DNA of 64,000 nt from positions 1,601,889-1,665,888 of the forward strand of contig DDFJ01000004.1 in the NCBI GenBank assembly GCA_002337125.1, given 5' to 3'. Both the position numbers and the translations under genes were made by a program. The notes beneath the pieces are model-generated. The model was given only the letters and a program-made list of their open reading frames with translations, ran no database searches and had not been told where the DNA came from. Origin of the DNA: Chitinophagaceae bacterium UBA1931. Its GTDB lineage: Bacteria > Bacteroidota > Bacteroidia > Chitinophagales > Chitinophagaceae. Of this stretch, positions 35,940 through 43,146 are shown one piece after another. How positions within the stretch are numbered: the first letter of the stretch is position 1; each line of letters starts with the position of its first letter.

Positions 35940-38076
35940 GTCATTTGCTTTTAAAGCTGCCTTTGCCCAAACAATTGAACTAAAAAAAGACCTTGTCATT
36001 TCATCATCGGTAAATGTAATTGCGAAAGAGTATAAAATTGCTGCCGATACTTCACTGAACAAACCCGTTATTTTAATTGAAGGCAATAACATTACTGTTG
36101 ATTTCAAAAAAGCAGTATTAACAGGTTCAACAGGGAAATTATCGCCTGATGAATTTTACGGAACAGCAATCATTATCAGAAACTCAAAGAATGTTACGAT
36201 AAAAAACCTGTTTGCAAGAGGATATAAAATTGCTGTGAGAGTTGAAAACACAGATGGACTTCATCTTGAAAACTGCGACTTCAGTTATAACTACCGCCAG
36301 CACTTGAACAGCACTCCCGAATACGAAGATATCAGCGACTGGCTCAGTCATCATCACAATGAAAAAGACGAATGGTTAAGATATGGCGCTGCTATTTACA
36401 TGCGCAACTGCAACAACAGTGTTATCAGCAACTGCACAGTAACAAACGGACAAAATGCTTTAATGATGACTGATTGCAACAACAACATCATCAAACAAAA
36501 TTTCTTTTGCTTCAACTCCGGTCTTGGAATTGGCATGTACCGCAGCAGCAACAATCAAATCATCAGCAATAACCTTGACTGGAATGTTCGTGGTTACAGT
36601 CATGGTGTTTACCAGCGTGGACAGGACAGTGCAGGAATATTAATTTATGAGCAAAGCAATGATAATCTTATCCAGTATAATTCTGTAACACATAGTGGTG
36701 ATGGATTATTCTTATGGGCTGGACAAACAACAATGGACAACGGGCAGGGAGGTTGCAATGGAAATAAAATCATTCACAACGATTTCAGTTTTGCACCAAC
36801 AAACGGTATTGAAGTAACCTTCAGCAGTAACATCATTGAACAAAACTATATCGAAGGTTGTACGCATGGCATCTGGGGTGGCTACAGTTATAACACAGCA
36901 ATCGATAAAAATTATTTCATTAATAACCGCATTGCAATTGCCATTGAGCACGGGCAACACAACAACATTCAGCAGAATGTATTTGCATTTGATTCCACGG
37001 CCGATCTTGGTGATAAAACAAAAACATCCAGTGGCATCCGGCTATGGGCAAACCCTGTTGAACCTTCCGACTGGGGTTATCCAAAGTACAGGGATACAAG
37101 AAGCGTGTACACATCAGTAACAGAAAATATTTTTTCAGGAATAGATGTGCCTGTTGATATTAAACAAACAGACAGCAGTGAAGCAATCAATAATATTTCA
37201 GACAAAGCTTTTAAAAAAGACAGCATCAGCAATGTTGTGCTGAACAATGAAATCAAACAAAAAGTAACAGCATATATATTTAATAAAAACACTCTGCTTC
37301 CTGCACCAAAAAATTCATCAAGGGGAAGAAAATATATTCTTGTAAATGAATGGGGCCCTTTTGATTTCAATTCGCCGCAACTTGTTTTAAGAAAACAGGA
37401 TGGAGATGTTTATGAATTTGAAATACTTGGTCCTGCAGGAAAATGGGCAGTGCACCAGTTGAAAAATGCAGTGATCAAAGAACCGCAGCAACACCATGTT
37501 CCCGGAACAATTAAAGCAATCATTACCAACAAAAATGATTATGCTGTTGTGTTATCGTATAAAGGAGAAAAAGTTGTTGACCAGTTTGGTCACACAACTG
37601 ATAAAGGACAGCCGTATTTGTTTTCTTCATCTTACCAGCAGCAAACATCATTATGGAATGTTGCATGGTTTAATGCAGACAGTTCGCTGAATCCGTATGC
37701 GCATTATGAAGCTTACAAGCAACTTGTTTCAGGCAAACCAACTGCAACAGGCAGGTTTGATCATATCCGTTTTAACTGGTGGGGCAAGCCTGTAAAAGAA
37801 GTTACAGAAGATTATTTTGCAACGGTTGCAGAAACTGATGTCAACCTTGAAAAAGGAAAATATGAGTTGGGCATTACAAGTGATGATGGTGTGAAAATTT
37901 TTGTTGATGGCACTCTTGTAATTGATGCATGGAACCCTGCACTGTTTCAGCAGGCTGATCTTCCGCATTTCAGGAAAGAACTGCAGCTGAATGCAGGAAC
38001 GCATCATATCCGCATTGAACATTATGAGTTAACAGGATTTTCCTGCTTAACATTTTCATTGAAAAAGAAAGCGTAA
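35911..38076 (+). CDS. Secreted right-handed beta-helix protein with C-terminal PA14-like domain
   Basis: 721 residues. The signal peptide runs to about residue 20 (AFAQ). Residues about 40-440 form parallel beta-helix coils (NosD/pectin-lyase-like), with many Asn-ladder turns such as NNSVISNCTVTNGQNAL and NDNLIQYNSVTHSGDGLF. The region about 590-720 resembles a PA14-type carbohydrate-binding domain (YELGITSDDGVKIFVDG, then HHIRIEHYEL). Such proteins bind or cleave polysaccharides; the sequence does not show clear lyase residues, so enzyme activity is uncertain. Its start codon is enclosed by alternative hairpins. Confidence 0.85.
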   Translation: MRKITFLFLLSFAFKAAFAQTIELKKDLVISSSVNVIAKEYKIAADTSLNKPVILIEGNNITVDFKKAVLTGSTGKLSPDEFYGTAIIIRNSKNVTIKNLFARGYKIAVRVENTDGLHLENCDFSYNYRQHLNSTPEYEDISDWLSHHHNEKDEWLRYGAAIYMRNCNNSVISNCTVTNGQNALMMTDCNNNIIKQNFFCFNSGLGIGMYRSSNNQIISNNLDWNVRGYSHGVYQRGQDSAGILIYEQSNDNLIQYNSVTHSGDGLFLWAGQTTMDNGQGGCNGNKIIHNDFSFAPTNGIEVTFSSNIIEQNYIEGCTHGIWGGYSYNTAIDKNYFINNRIAIAIEHGQHNNIQQNVFAFDSTADLGDKTKTSSGIRLWANPVEPSDWGYPKYRDTRSVYTSVTENIFSGIDVPVDIKQTDSSEAINNISDKAFKKDSISNVVLNNEIKQKVTAYIFNKNTLLPAPKNSSRGRKYILVNEWGPFDFNSPQLVLRKQDGDVYEFEILGPAGKWAVHQLKNAVIKEPQQHHVPGTIKAIITNKNDYAVVLSYKGEKVVDQFGHTTDKGQPYLFSSSYQQQTSLWNVAWFNADSSLNPYAHYEAYKQLVSGKPTATGRFDHIRFNWWGKPVKEVTEDYFATVAETDVNLEKGKYELGITSDDGVKIFVDGTLVIDAWNPALFQQADLPHFRKELQLNAGTHHIRIEHYELTGFSCLTFSLKKKA

Positions 38077-38080
38077 ATAT

Positions 38081-38851
38081 TTACAACGTACCCTTCACCA
38101 TGCCGCCATCAACAGTAATGGTTTGTCCGGTTACATAGCGGCTGTGTTTGCTCAGCAACCAAAGTGCAAGTGATGCAAAATCATCTGCTTCACCCAAAGC
38201 ACCAACAGGAATTTGATTGATAGCTGCCTGCTTTATTTCATCAAAAGGCAAACCTGTCTGTTCGCTTTTCTTTACATACAACCTGTCAATAGCCGGTGTG
38301 TTGTGGCTGCCGGGGCCAAGTATATTTAATGTAACACCGCTGCGTGCAATTTCCTGGCTCAATGTTTTTACCATACCAACAACTGCAAGTCGTAATGAAT
38401 TACTGAGCACTAAATTTTCAATGGGTTGTTTTACGCTTGAGCTTTCAACAAACACCAAACGTCCATAACCTGCTTTGATCATGGCAGGAACAAATGCCTG
38501 TGTAAGCTCCACTTTCCAGCGAAGGATTTTATGGTAAGCATCATCCCAATCTTCCAGTACTGTTTCCAGCACCATTTTAGCAGGCGGGCCTCCTGCATTT
38601 ACGAGCATACCATGCAACTGCCGTTTGCCAACAATTGCTTTCAATGCTTCAATTGTGCTATGCTGTGTAAGATCGCCTTCCACAATTTCTGCCAAAGGCT
38701 GATGAGCGTATTGCTGTTCCAGTTTTTCTTTGCCTCTTGCCACAACAATTACAGCTGCACCTTCATTGAGCAATGCATGTGCAACTGCTTTTCCAAAACC
38801 ACTGGTGGCACCACCAACAATAAACAACTGGCTGTTTAATTCAAGATTCAT
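38081..38851 (-). CDS. SDR-family oxidoreductase, atypical catalytic motif
   Basis: 256 residues with a Rossmann fold: VGGATSGFGKAVAHAL near residue 12, VNAGGPPA (the NAG motif), the Ser of VFVESSSV, and the C-terminal ITVDGGMVKGTL. The classical YxxxK after the Ser is not present; the position reads NLVLSNSLRLAV. This LSNxLR subgroup of SDRs is known and probably non-classical in mechanism. It is monocistronic, ending 4 nt after the convergent beta-helix gene, with the terminator of adk just upstream. Confidence 0.88.
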   Translation of the reverse strand: MNLELNSQLFIVGGATSGFGKAVAHALLNEGAAVIVVARGKEKLEQQYAHQPLAEIVEGDLTQHSTIEALKAIVGKRQLHGMLVNAGGPPAKMVLETVLEDWDDAYHKILRWKVELTQAFVPAMIKAGYGRLVFVESSSVKQPIENLVLSNSLRLAVVGMVKTLSQEIARSGVTLNILGPGSHNTPAIDRLYVKKSEQTGLPFDEIKQAAINQIPVGALGEADDFASLALWLLSKHSRYVTGQTITVDGGMVKGTL

Positions 38852-38868
38852 ATAATTATTTTTTGATC

Positions 38869-38901
38869 AAGACAAACAAAGCCCATCATACGACGGGCTT
38901 T
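38869..38901 (-). terminator. Rho-independent terminator after adk
   Basis: AAAGCCC (38878-38884) pairs with GGGCTTT (38895-38901); on the minus strand TTTGTTTGTCTT follows. Confidence 0.75.
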
Positions 38902-38924
38902 GCAGATTTTATACAATGATGGTT

Positions 38925-39509
38925 TTACTCAACATTCATGTGGCTGTCGATCTGTTCGCAGAGTGAAGCAAAAATTTCATCAATACTTCCCTCGCCTTTT
39001 ACTTCAGCCAGTTTATCAAACTGCTTGTAATAATCAGCAACAACCGAAGTTTTGTTACGGTATTCAACAATTCTTGCACGGATCACTGTTTCGTTGGTAT
39101 CATCGCTGCGGCCGCTGGTTAAACCACGGTTGAGCAAACGCTTTACCAGTTCTTCTTCCGTAACAAGCAATGAAATCATGGCATTGATCTGTGTGCCTTT
39201 CAGCTTCAGTAATTTATCCAGTGCTTCGGCCTGTGCGGTTGTGCGGGGAAATCCATCAAACAAAAATCCTTTTGCTTCAGGATTTGCTTCCAATGCCGAG
39301 CTGATCATACCAATCACCACTTCATCGGGCACAAGTTGTCCTTTGTCCATTAATTTTTTTGCTTCCATTCCAAGAGGAGTCTGGGCTGCAATTTCGCTGC
39401 GCAGTAAATCGCCGGTACTTAAATGTTTCAGACTATACTTTTCGATGAGGCGTTCGCTTTGGGTACCTTTTCCACTTCCGGGAGGGCCAAACAAGATCAG
39501 ATTAAACAT
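38925..39509 (-). CDS. adk: Adenylate kinase
   Basis: 194 residues. P-loop GPPGSGKGTQ at residues 8-17; NMP-binding Thr in HLSTGDLLRSEI; FLFDGFPRTTAQAE and the LID region (RLLNRGLTSGRSDDTNE) without the zinc-binding cysteines, so a short-LID form. It catalyses ATP + AMP to 2 ADP. Stands alone, with its own terminator; the upstream intergenic 39510-39724 separates it from divergent msrB. Confidence 0.97.
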   Translation of the reverse strand: MFNLILFGPPGSGKGTQSERLIEKYSLKHLSTGDLLRSEIAAQTPLGMEAKKLMDKGQLVPDEVVIGMISSALEANPEAKGFLFDGFPRTTAQAEALDKLLKLKGTQINAMISLLVTEEELVKRLLNRGLTSGRSDDTNETVIRARIVEYRNKTSVVADYYKQFDKLAEVKGEGSIDEIFASLCEQIDSHMNVE

Positions 39510-39724
39510 ACATTACAATCCTTGATTCAGTTGTAAATATATAGAGCAAACGTGAAATACGGCCATAAAAAAATATACCGTTGAAAAAGGCCTGAAAAAG
39601 CCTGAACCATTGCCCTTTTTACTTGTTTAAAAACTAATAAATGTTAAGAATTTGCTGTACGGGATAAACGGATAACAGTTGCCTTGCGGCTTTCGTAACT
39701 TTAACCAACAATTGAAGGAATGAT

Positions 39725-40306
39725 ATGAGCAAACGATTATCACTAAAAAGCATGTGCCTGGTTTTAGCAGTACTGCCACTTGCAATAAGCAGCTGCCATG
39801 CACAACAACCCCAACCAAACGAAAAAAAGAATACTATGAGTGAAGAGAAAAAAAACAACCCGGTTTATTCCAAAACCGATACAGCCAAAGTGGCGATGAG
39901 TGAAGATGAGTGGAAGAAAGTTCTTCCTGCTGATGTGTATTACATAGCAAGACAAAAAGGAACTGAACGCCCGTGGACAAGCAAGTTTGAAAAGTTTAAT
40001 GAGGTGGGAACGTATTACTGTGCTGCCTGCGGCAACCCGCTGTTTAAAAGCGATACAAAATTTGAAAGTGGTTGCGGCTGGCCAAGTTTTTATGAACCCA
40101 TCAGCAAGGGATCGATTATTTACACACCCGATCACAGTCATGGTATGGACAGAACAGAAGTGCAGTGCGGACGATGCAAGGCGCATCTTGGTCATGTGTT
40201 TGAAGATGGCCCGCCGCCTACCGGTTTGCGTTACTGCATTAACGGTGTGATACTTGATTTTGAAAAAGCGAAAGAGGCTGAAAAGAAATTCGGGAAGAAG
40301 GATTAA
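39725..40306 (+). CDS. msrB: Peptide-methionine (R)-S-oxide reductase, lipoprotein form
   Basis: 193 residues. A lipobox-like AISSC places a lipidated Cys24 after a hydrophobic leader, so the enzyme should sit in the periplasm attached to a membrane. The MsrB domain spans about 58-185: Zn-binding Cys99/Cys102 (YYCAACGNPLF) and Cys148/Cys151 (QCGRCKAHLGHVF), Cys117 (GCGWPSF), and catalytic Cys171 (LRYCINGV). It reduces methionine-R-sulfoxide in exported proteins. An internal ATG after the leader (MSEEKKNN) could also start a cytoplasmic form, but the leader argues against that. Confidence 0.93.
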   Translation: MSKRLSLKSMCLVLAVLPLAISSCHAQQPQPNEKKNTMSEEKKNNPVYSKTDTAKVAMSEDEWKKVLPADVYYIARQKGTERPWTSKFEKFNEVGTYYCAACGNPLFKSDTKFESGCGWPSFYEPISKGSIIYTPDHSHGMDRTEVQCGRCKAHLGHVFEDGPPPTGLRYCINGVILDFEKAKEAEKKFGKKD

Positions 40307-40325
40307 GGTTATTACCTGAAGAAAA

Positions 40326-40358
40326 CAAAAAACCCCGGCCATAACGCCGGGGTTTTTT
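40326..40358 (+). terminator. Rho-independent terminator after msrB
   Basis: AAACCCCGGC (40330-40339) pairs with GCCGGGGTTT (40346-40355), followed by further T; loop CATAAC. Confidence 0.93.
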
Positions 40359-40386
40359 ATGTAATGAACTCATGTACTGATATTGA

Positions 40387-40418
40387 GCTGTTGTTGCGTC
40401 GCACTCTTGTGCCACACA
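40387..40418 (+). repeat. Intergenic repeat, copy C (after msrB)
   Basis: CTGTTGTTGCGTCGCAC then TCTTGTGCCACAC, sharing 15 consecutive bases with copy D. It lies 30 nt past the msrB terminator. With copy E in opposite orientation it brackets the TlpA-like gene. Confidence 0.65.
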
Positions 40419-40561
40419 ATCAAATTCAACACTTTCGTGGCACCCCACTGCGAGCGGTGGTACAATTTGTAATTCTAGTCAGCTATTTGTTTGTAAATCT
40501 CATTTGCGGCGAGTTCCCTGTAGTATGCCTGAGAAAAAGGATAGTTTAGATTACATATATC

Positions 40562-41656
40562 TTATTTCCTAAGACCTTCTTCAATTATTCTCTTGTAAGT
40601 ATTTGAAGTATTCTCATCAACGCCAATTGTCCTTGAAATTAATTTTCCATTATTTGATAGAAATAAAACATCTGGAACAGTGCTGATCTCAAACTCCTGA
40701 GCGAAAGACTTCTTTATATTTTCAGGAATGATCAATTGCTCCCAACTCATTTTCTCTTCCCGCAATGCGCTTTGCCATGCCTCGACGTTGTTGTCAATTG
40801 AAATACTGACAAGTCTCAATCCTTTGCTATTATATTCAGCATAAAGTTTTTTTAGTTCTGGTATTTCTTTTCTGCAAGGGCCACACCAGCTTGCCCAAAT
40901 AACTATCATATTAATTTTAGCAGTACTGTCTATCATTTTTTTAGAAACACCATATTGATTTTCAAGGAAACGATTACTATAAACCGGAGTGTCGTTTTTC
41001 TTTTTTGTATACAGAATTAATGATTCCCCCACTTCAGTTTTTATGACATCTTGATCAAAATGTTTTAACAATAAAGAAAGTTCATTTTTATTAATAACAG
41101 ATTTATTATCAGCAATCAATGATAAAAGATATTTTGAATGGGGGTACTTGTCAATGATATCGGTGTATTGCTGCAATTGTATTGAACGCTTTTCAAAAGT
41201 TGGATCAAAGTATCCAAAATTGATCATTTGTGTTCTGTACATTGCCAAGGTTTCCAAACCGGCACTTATCTCAAAATATGGACTTTCATCTTTGGTATTA
41301 TTAATTTCAATTGTATCCTTGTCCAGGAAGAAGGAGGAGTAAAGGTGCCCTATTTTGCCAGTAGTGTCTAAAGCTCTGTTCACAAATTCGAATAACTTTA
41401 TTTTTCCGTTTTTGTTTTTATACCCTATACTAACCATTAACAATTTACTATCAGTTAAATTCAGTTCTAATTTAAATTTATCATTTTTAATTACGGTGTA
41501 ATTTAAAGGCTTGTCCCACTCATGTGCTTCTGCTATAAATAATGAATCCGTATTTACTCCATTAACTTGCCCAATAACAACAAACTTATTTGTCTTTTTT
41601 GAACAGCCTAATGTATAAATACAAACAAAAAGGAAAAGGAAAACTTTATAGGTCAT
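40562..41656 (-). CDS. TlpA-family thioredoxin-like lipoprotein
   Basis: 364 residues. Lipobox YTLGC gives Cys18. An N-terminal DUF4369-like beta domain (about 25-130) and a helical linker precede a TlpA/AhpC-TSA thioredoxin domain (about 230-364) with catalytic Cys258-Gly-Pro-Cys261 (WASWCGPCRKE) and the cis-Pro loop ISTVPDVLF. It is a periplasmic thiol-disulfide reductant, membrane bound. The gene lies alone between repeat copies C and E, and parts are visibly AT-rich (41041-41100 has 12 G/C in 60, against 30 in 60 for 40021-40080 in msrB), hinting at a different history from its neighbours. Confidence 0.88.
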   Translation of the reverse strand: MTYKVFLFLFVCIYTLGCSKKTNKFVVIGQVNGVNTDSLFIAEAHEWDKPLNYTVIKNDKFKLELNLTDSKLLMVSIGYKNKNGKIKLFEFVNRALDTTGKIGHLYSSFFLDKDTIEINNTKDESPYFEISAGLETLAMYRTQMINFGYFDPTFEKRSIQLQQYTDIIDKYPHSKYLLSLIADNKSVINKNELSLLLKHFDQDVIKTEVGESLILYTKKKNDTPVYSNRFLENQYGVSKKMIDSTAKINMIVIWASWCGPCRKEIPELKKLYAEYNSKGLRLVSISIDNNVEAWQSALREEKMSWEQLIIPENIKKSFAQEFEISTVPDVLFLSNNGKLISRTIGVDENTSNTYKRIIEEGLRK

Positions 41657-41704
41657 TTTAAATAGTTATAATAAAATAGGTGCCAATATTTTTAGAGCTC
41701 TAAA

Positions 41705-41712
41705 CAAATATA
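41705..41712 (-). promoter_or_regulatory. Candidate -7 box of the TlpA-like gene
   Basis: TATATTTG on the minus strand fits TAnnTTTG, 48 nt before the ATG at 41656. No -33 TTTG at consensus spacing. Confidence 0.3.
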
Positions 41713-41775
41713 CTAGTTGTAATATAGGAAGAATGTAGCATCAAAAGCCGTAAGCCATCTTTGTTTTTCTTATCA

Positions 41776-41793
41776 GTTGGTGTCCTCACCAAC
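41776..41793. repeat. Perfect short hairpin in the gene-free stretch
   Basis: GTTGGTG and CACCAAC form a 7-bp stem with loop TCCT. It is not directly followed by T, so it is a poor terminator candidate. Function unknown. Confidence 0.5.
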
Positions 41794-41855
41794 CGAACAA
41801 TTTTTTTTCGAATTTACATGATAAAAAGATGGGTTGCTGAATAGAATTACAATGC

Positions 41856-41903
41856 GTATAAGAGTGCGATGGCGCTTGCAGCAGCCACAGGCTGCAACAG
41901 AAG
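41856..41903 (-). repeat. Intergenic repeat, copy E (inserted form)
   Basis: Read on the minus strand: CTTCTGTTGC as in copy A, an insert containing the inverted repeat GCAGCC-TGT-GGCTGC, then TCGCACTCTTATAC. It is opposite in orientation to copy C. Confidence 0.6.
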
Positions 41904-41955
41904 CTTTATAGATACAATTATCCCTCGCTACAAAATATCTGGCTTCTTTAATGAA

Positions 41956-41992
41956 CAGGGCTTTTACTTTTTTTCAAAAAGTAAAAGCCCTG
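41956..41992. terminator. Long hairpin after the COG4315-like gene
   Basis: A 17-bp perfect stem (41956-41972 with 41976-41992), loop TTC. It is 24 nt past the stop of the minus-strand lipoprotein gene and probably ends its transcript, though the flanks lack a strong T-run. Confidence 0.55.
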
Positions 41993-42015
41993 ATTAAAAA
42001 TAAAATTTATTTATA

Positions 42016-42879
42016 CTAATTACCTGGAGCAGGAGTGGCATCTTTTATTGCAACAGGCCAAACAGAACCGGGGGGTGATGTTGAAGGAATGGTAATGCCT
42101 TTATTAACTCCCCTTATTAAACCATCGGGACCATAATAATACAATGGGCGGCCTTTATAGGTTAACTGCTTTTTGCCATTAAAATCAATTACTTTAAAAA
42201 GTGCTTTATCCATTGTGGAGGGCACTGTTATATTTTCGGTTTCATAAATGGGCCAGATGGAATTATTGCTGAAATCGCTCTTGGTAAATTTATTTTTATA
42301 GGCACTGTCTTTTGCAAAAAAGTACAGTGTATTTCCCTTTTCATCGCACATGTAATTTGTTCGTCCATCGCCTGCAGTATAATTGCTTAAATAATTTATT
42401 GCGTTGGCACCTGTTAGCTGGTAGTTGGCAATGGTAATGGAGTAATTGGGTTTGGCTACAAACCAGATGTTATTTACCCCCTCACCTTTTGTTTCGCCTG
42501 CAAGTTCGGCAACGCCTGAAGGGGCATAGTAATAAAGTGGCCAGCCTTTGTAGGTTGTTTGTAAAGCACCTGCAGAAGTGGTTATTGTTTTAAAATCGGA
42601 GGCAAGGAGCCCGCCGCTGAATGTAGTGGTTATTGTATCGGCATAAAAGATTGGCCAGGTGGTGAGGCAACCACCTGTGCAGGCGGTTTGGCCATTTACA
42701 TCGTTAGAGAAATAATACAGGCTGCGGCCGTCTTTATCTACAATATGTGTACCTACTGCCGCATTTGAATCAAGATGAATATCGGTGCGGGGCCTGATTT
42801 GTGGTTCTCTTTTACATGATGCAACAGAAAACACGAAAGCAATCACTCCAACAATTGAAACGGTCCATTTCATATTCAT
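42016..42879 (-). CDS. Lipoprotein with secreted-repeat (COG4315) domains
   Basis: 287 residues. Lipobox VASC. Two or more copies of the short repeat of COG4315/Lipoprotein_15 (PF03640) are present: KDGRSLYYFSNDV with CTGGCLTTWPIFY, later GNTLYFFAKD with NNSIWPIYE; a related TYKGWPLYYYAP / TYKGRPLYYYGP pair also recurs. These repeats are of unknown function and occur in surface lipoproteins. The gene is alone, between a hairpin and the pckG terminator. Start is ATG at 42879; the ATG two codons later is an alternative. Confidence 0.85.
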   Translation of the reverse strand: MNMKWTVSIVGVIAFVFSVASCKREPQIRPRTDIHLDSNAAVGTHIVDKDGRSLYYFSNDVNGQTACTGGCLTTWPIFYADTITTTFSGGLLASDFKTITTSAGALQTTYKGWPLYYYAPSGVAELAGETKGEGVNNIWFVAKPNYSITIANYQLTGANAINYLSNYTAGDGRTNYMCDEKGNTLYFFAKDSAYKNKFTKSDFSNNSIWPIYETENITVPSTMDKALFKVIDFNGKKQLTYKGRPLYYYGPDGLIRGVNKGITIPSTSPPGSVWPVAIKDATPAPGN

Positions 42880-43078
42880 AATAAATGTTTTTGAAAGAAA
42901 AGATAGAAAGGCTGTTTAACCCAAAACCGCCACAATAATAGCTAACCGGTTTGTTTAATTATAACAACTGTGACCGAGCCGGCAGGGCCAATGGCTGAAC
43001 CGTCATAAAACAGGGTTGAACTGATTTGCGGAAAATGGCACTAAAACAGGAGGAAGGAAGGATTTACGGCCCTACAAT

Positions 43079-43119
43079 AAAAGCAAAAGCCGCTGAGAAA
43101 AAAATCCAGCGGCTTTTAT
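43079..43119 (-). terminator. Rho-independent terminator after pckG
   Basis: AAAAGCCGCTG (43085-43095) pairs with CAGCGGCTTTT (43107-43117). On the minus strand it is followed by TTTTGCTTTTA-like sequence. Confidence 0.85.
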
Positions 43120-43146
43120 ATAAACTACCAATCAAAAAAAGACAAC

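Larger units (their letters stand above)
41657..42015. other. 359-nt gene-free stretch with several inverted-repeat structures
   Basis: It holds a possible minus-strand -7 box (41705-41712), a perfect hairpin (41776-41793), repeat copy E (41856-41903) and a 17-bp hairpin (41956-41992). No coding potential beyond short random frames was seen. Confidence 0.6.

Noticed and set aside
39764..40342. 192-codon minus-strand ORF
   Set aside because: Antisense to msrB, whose motifs are unambiguous; it also spans the msrB terminator.
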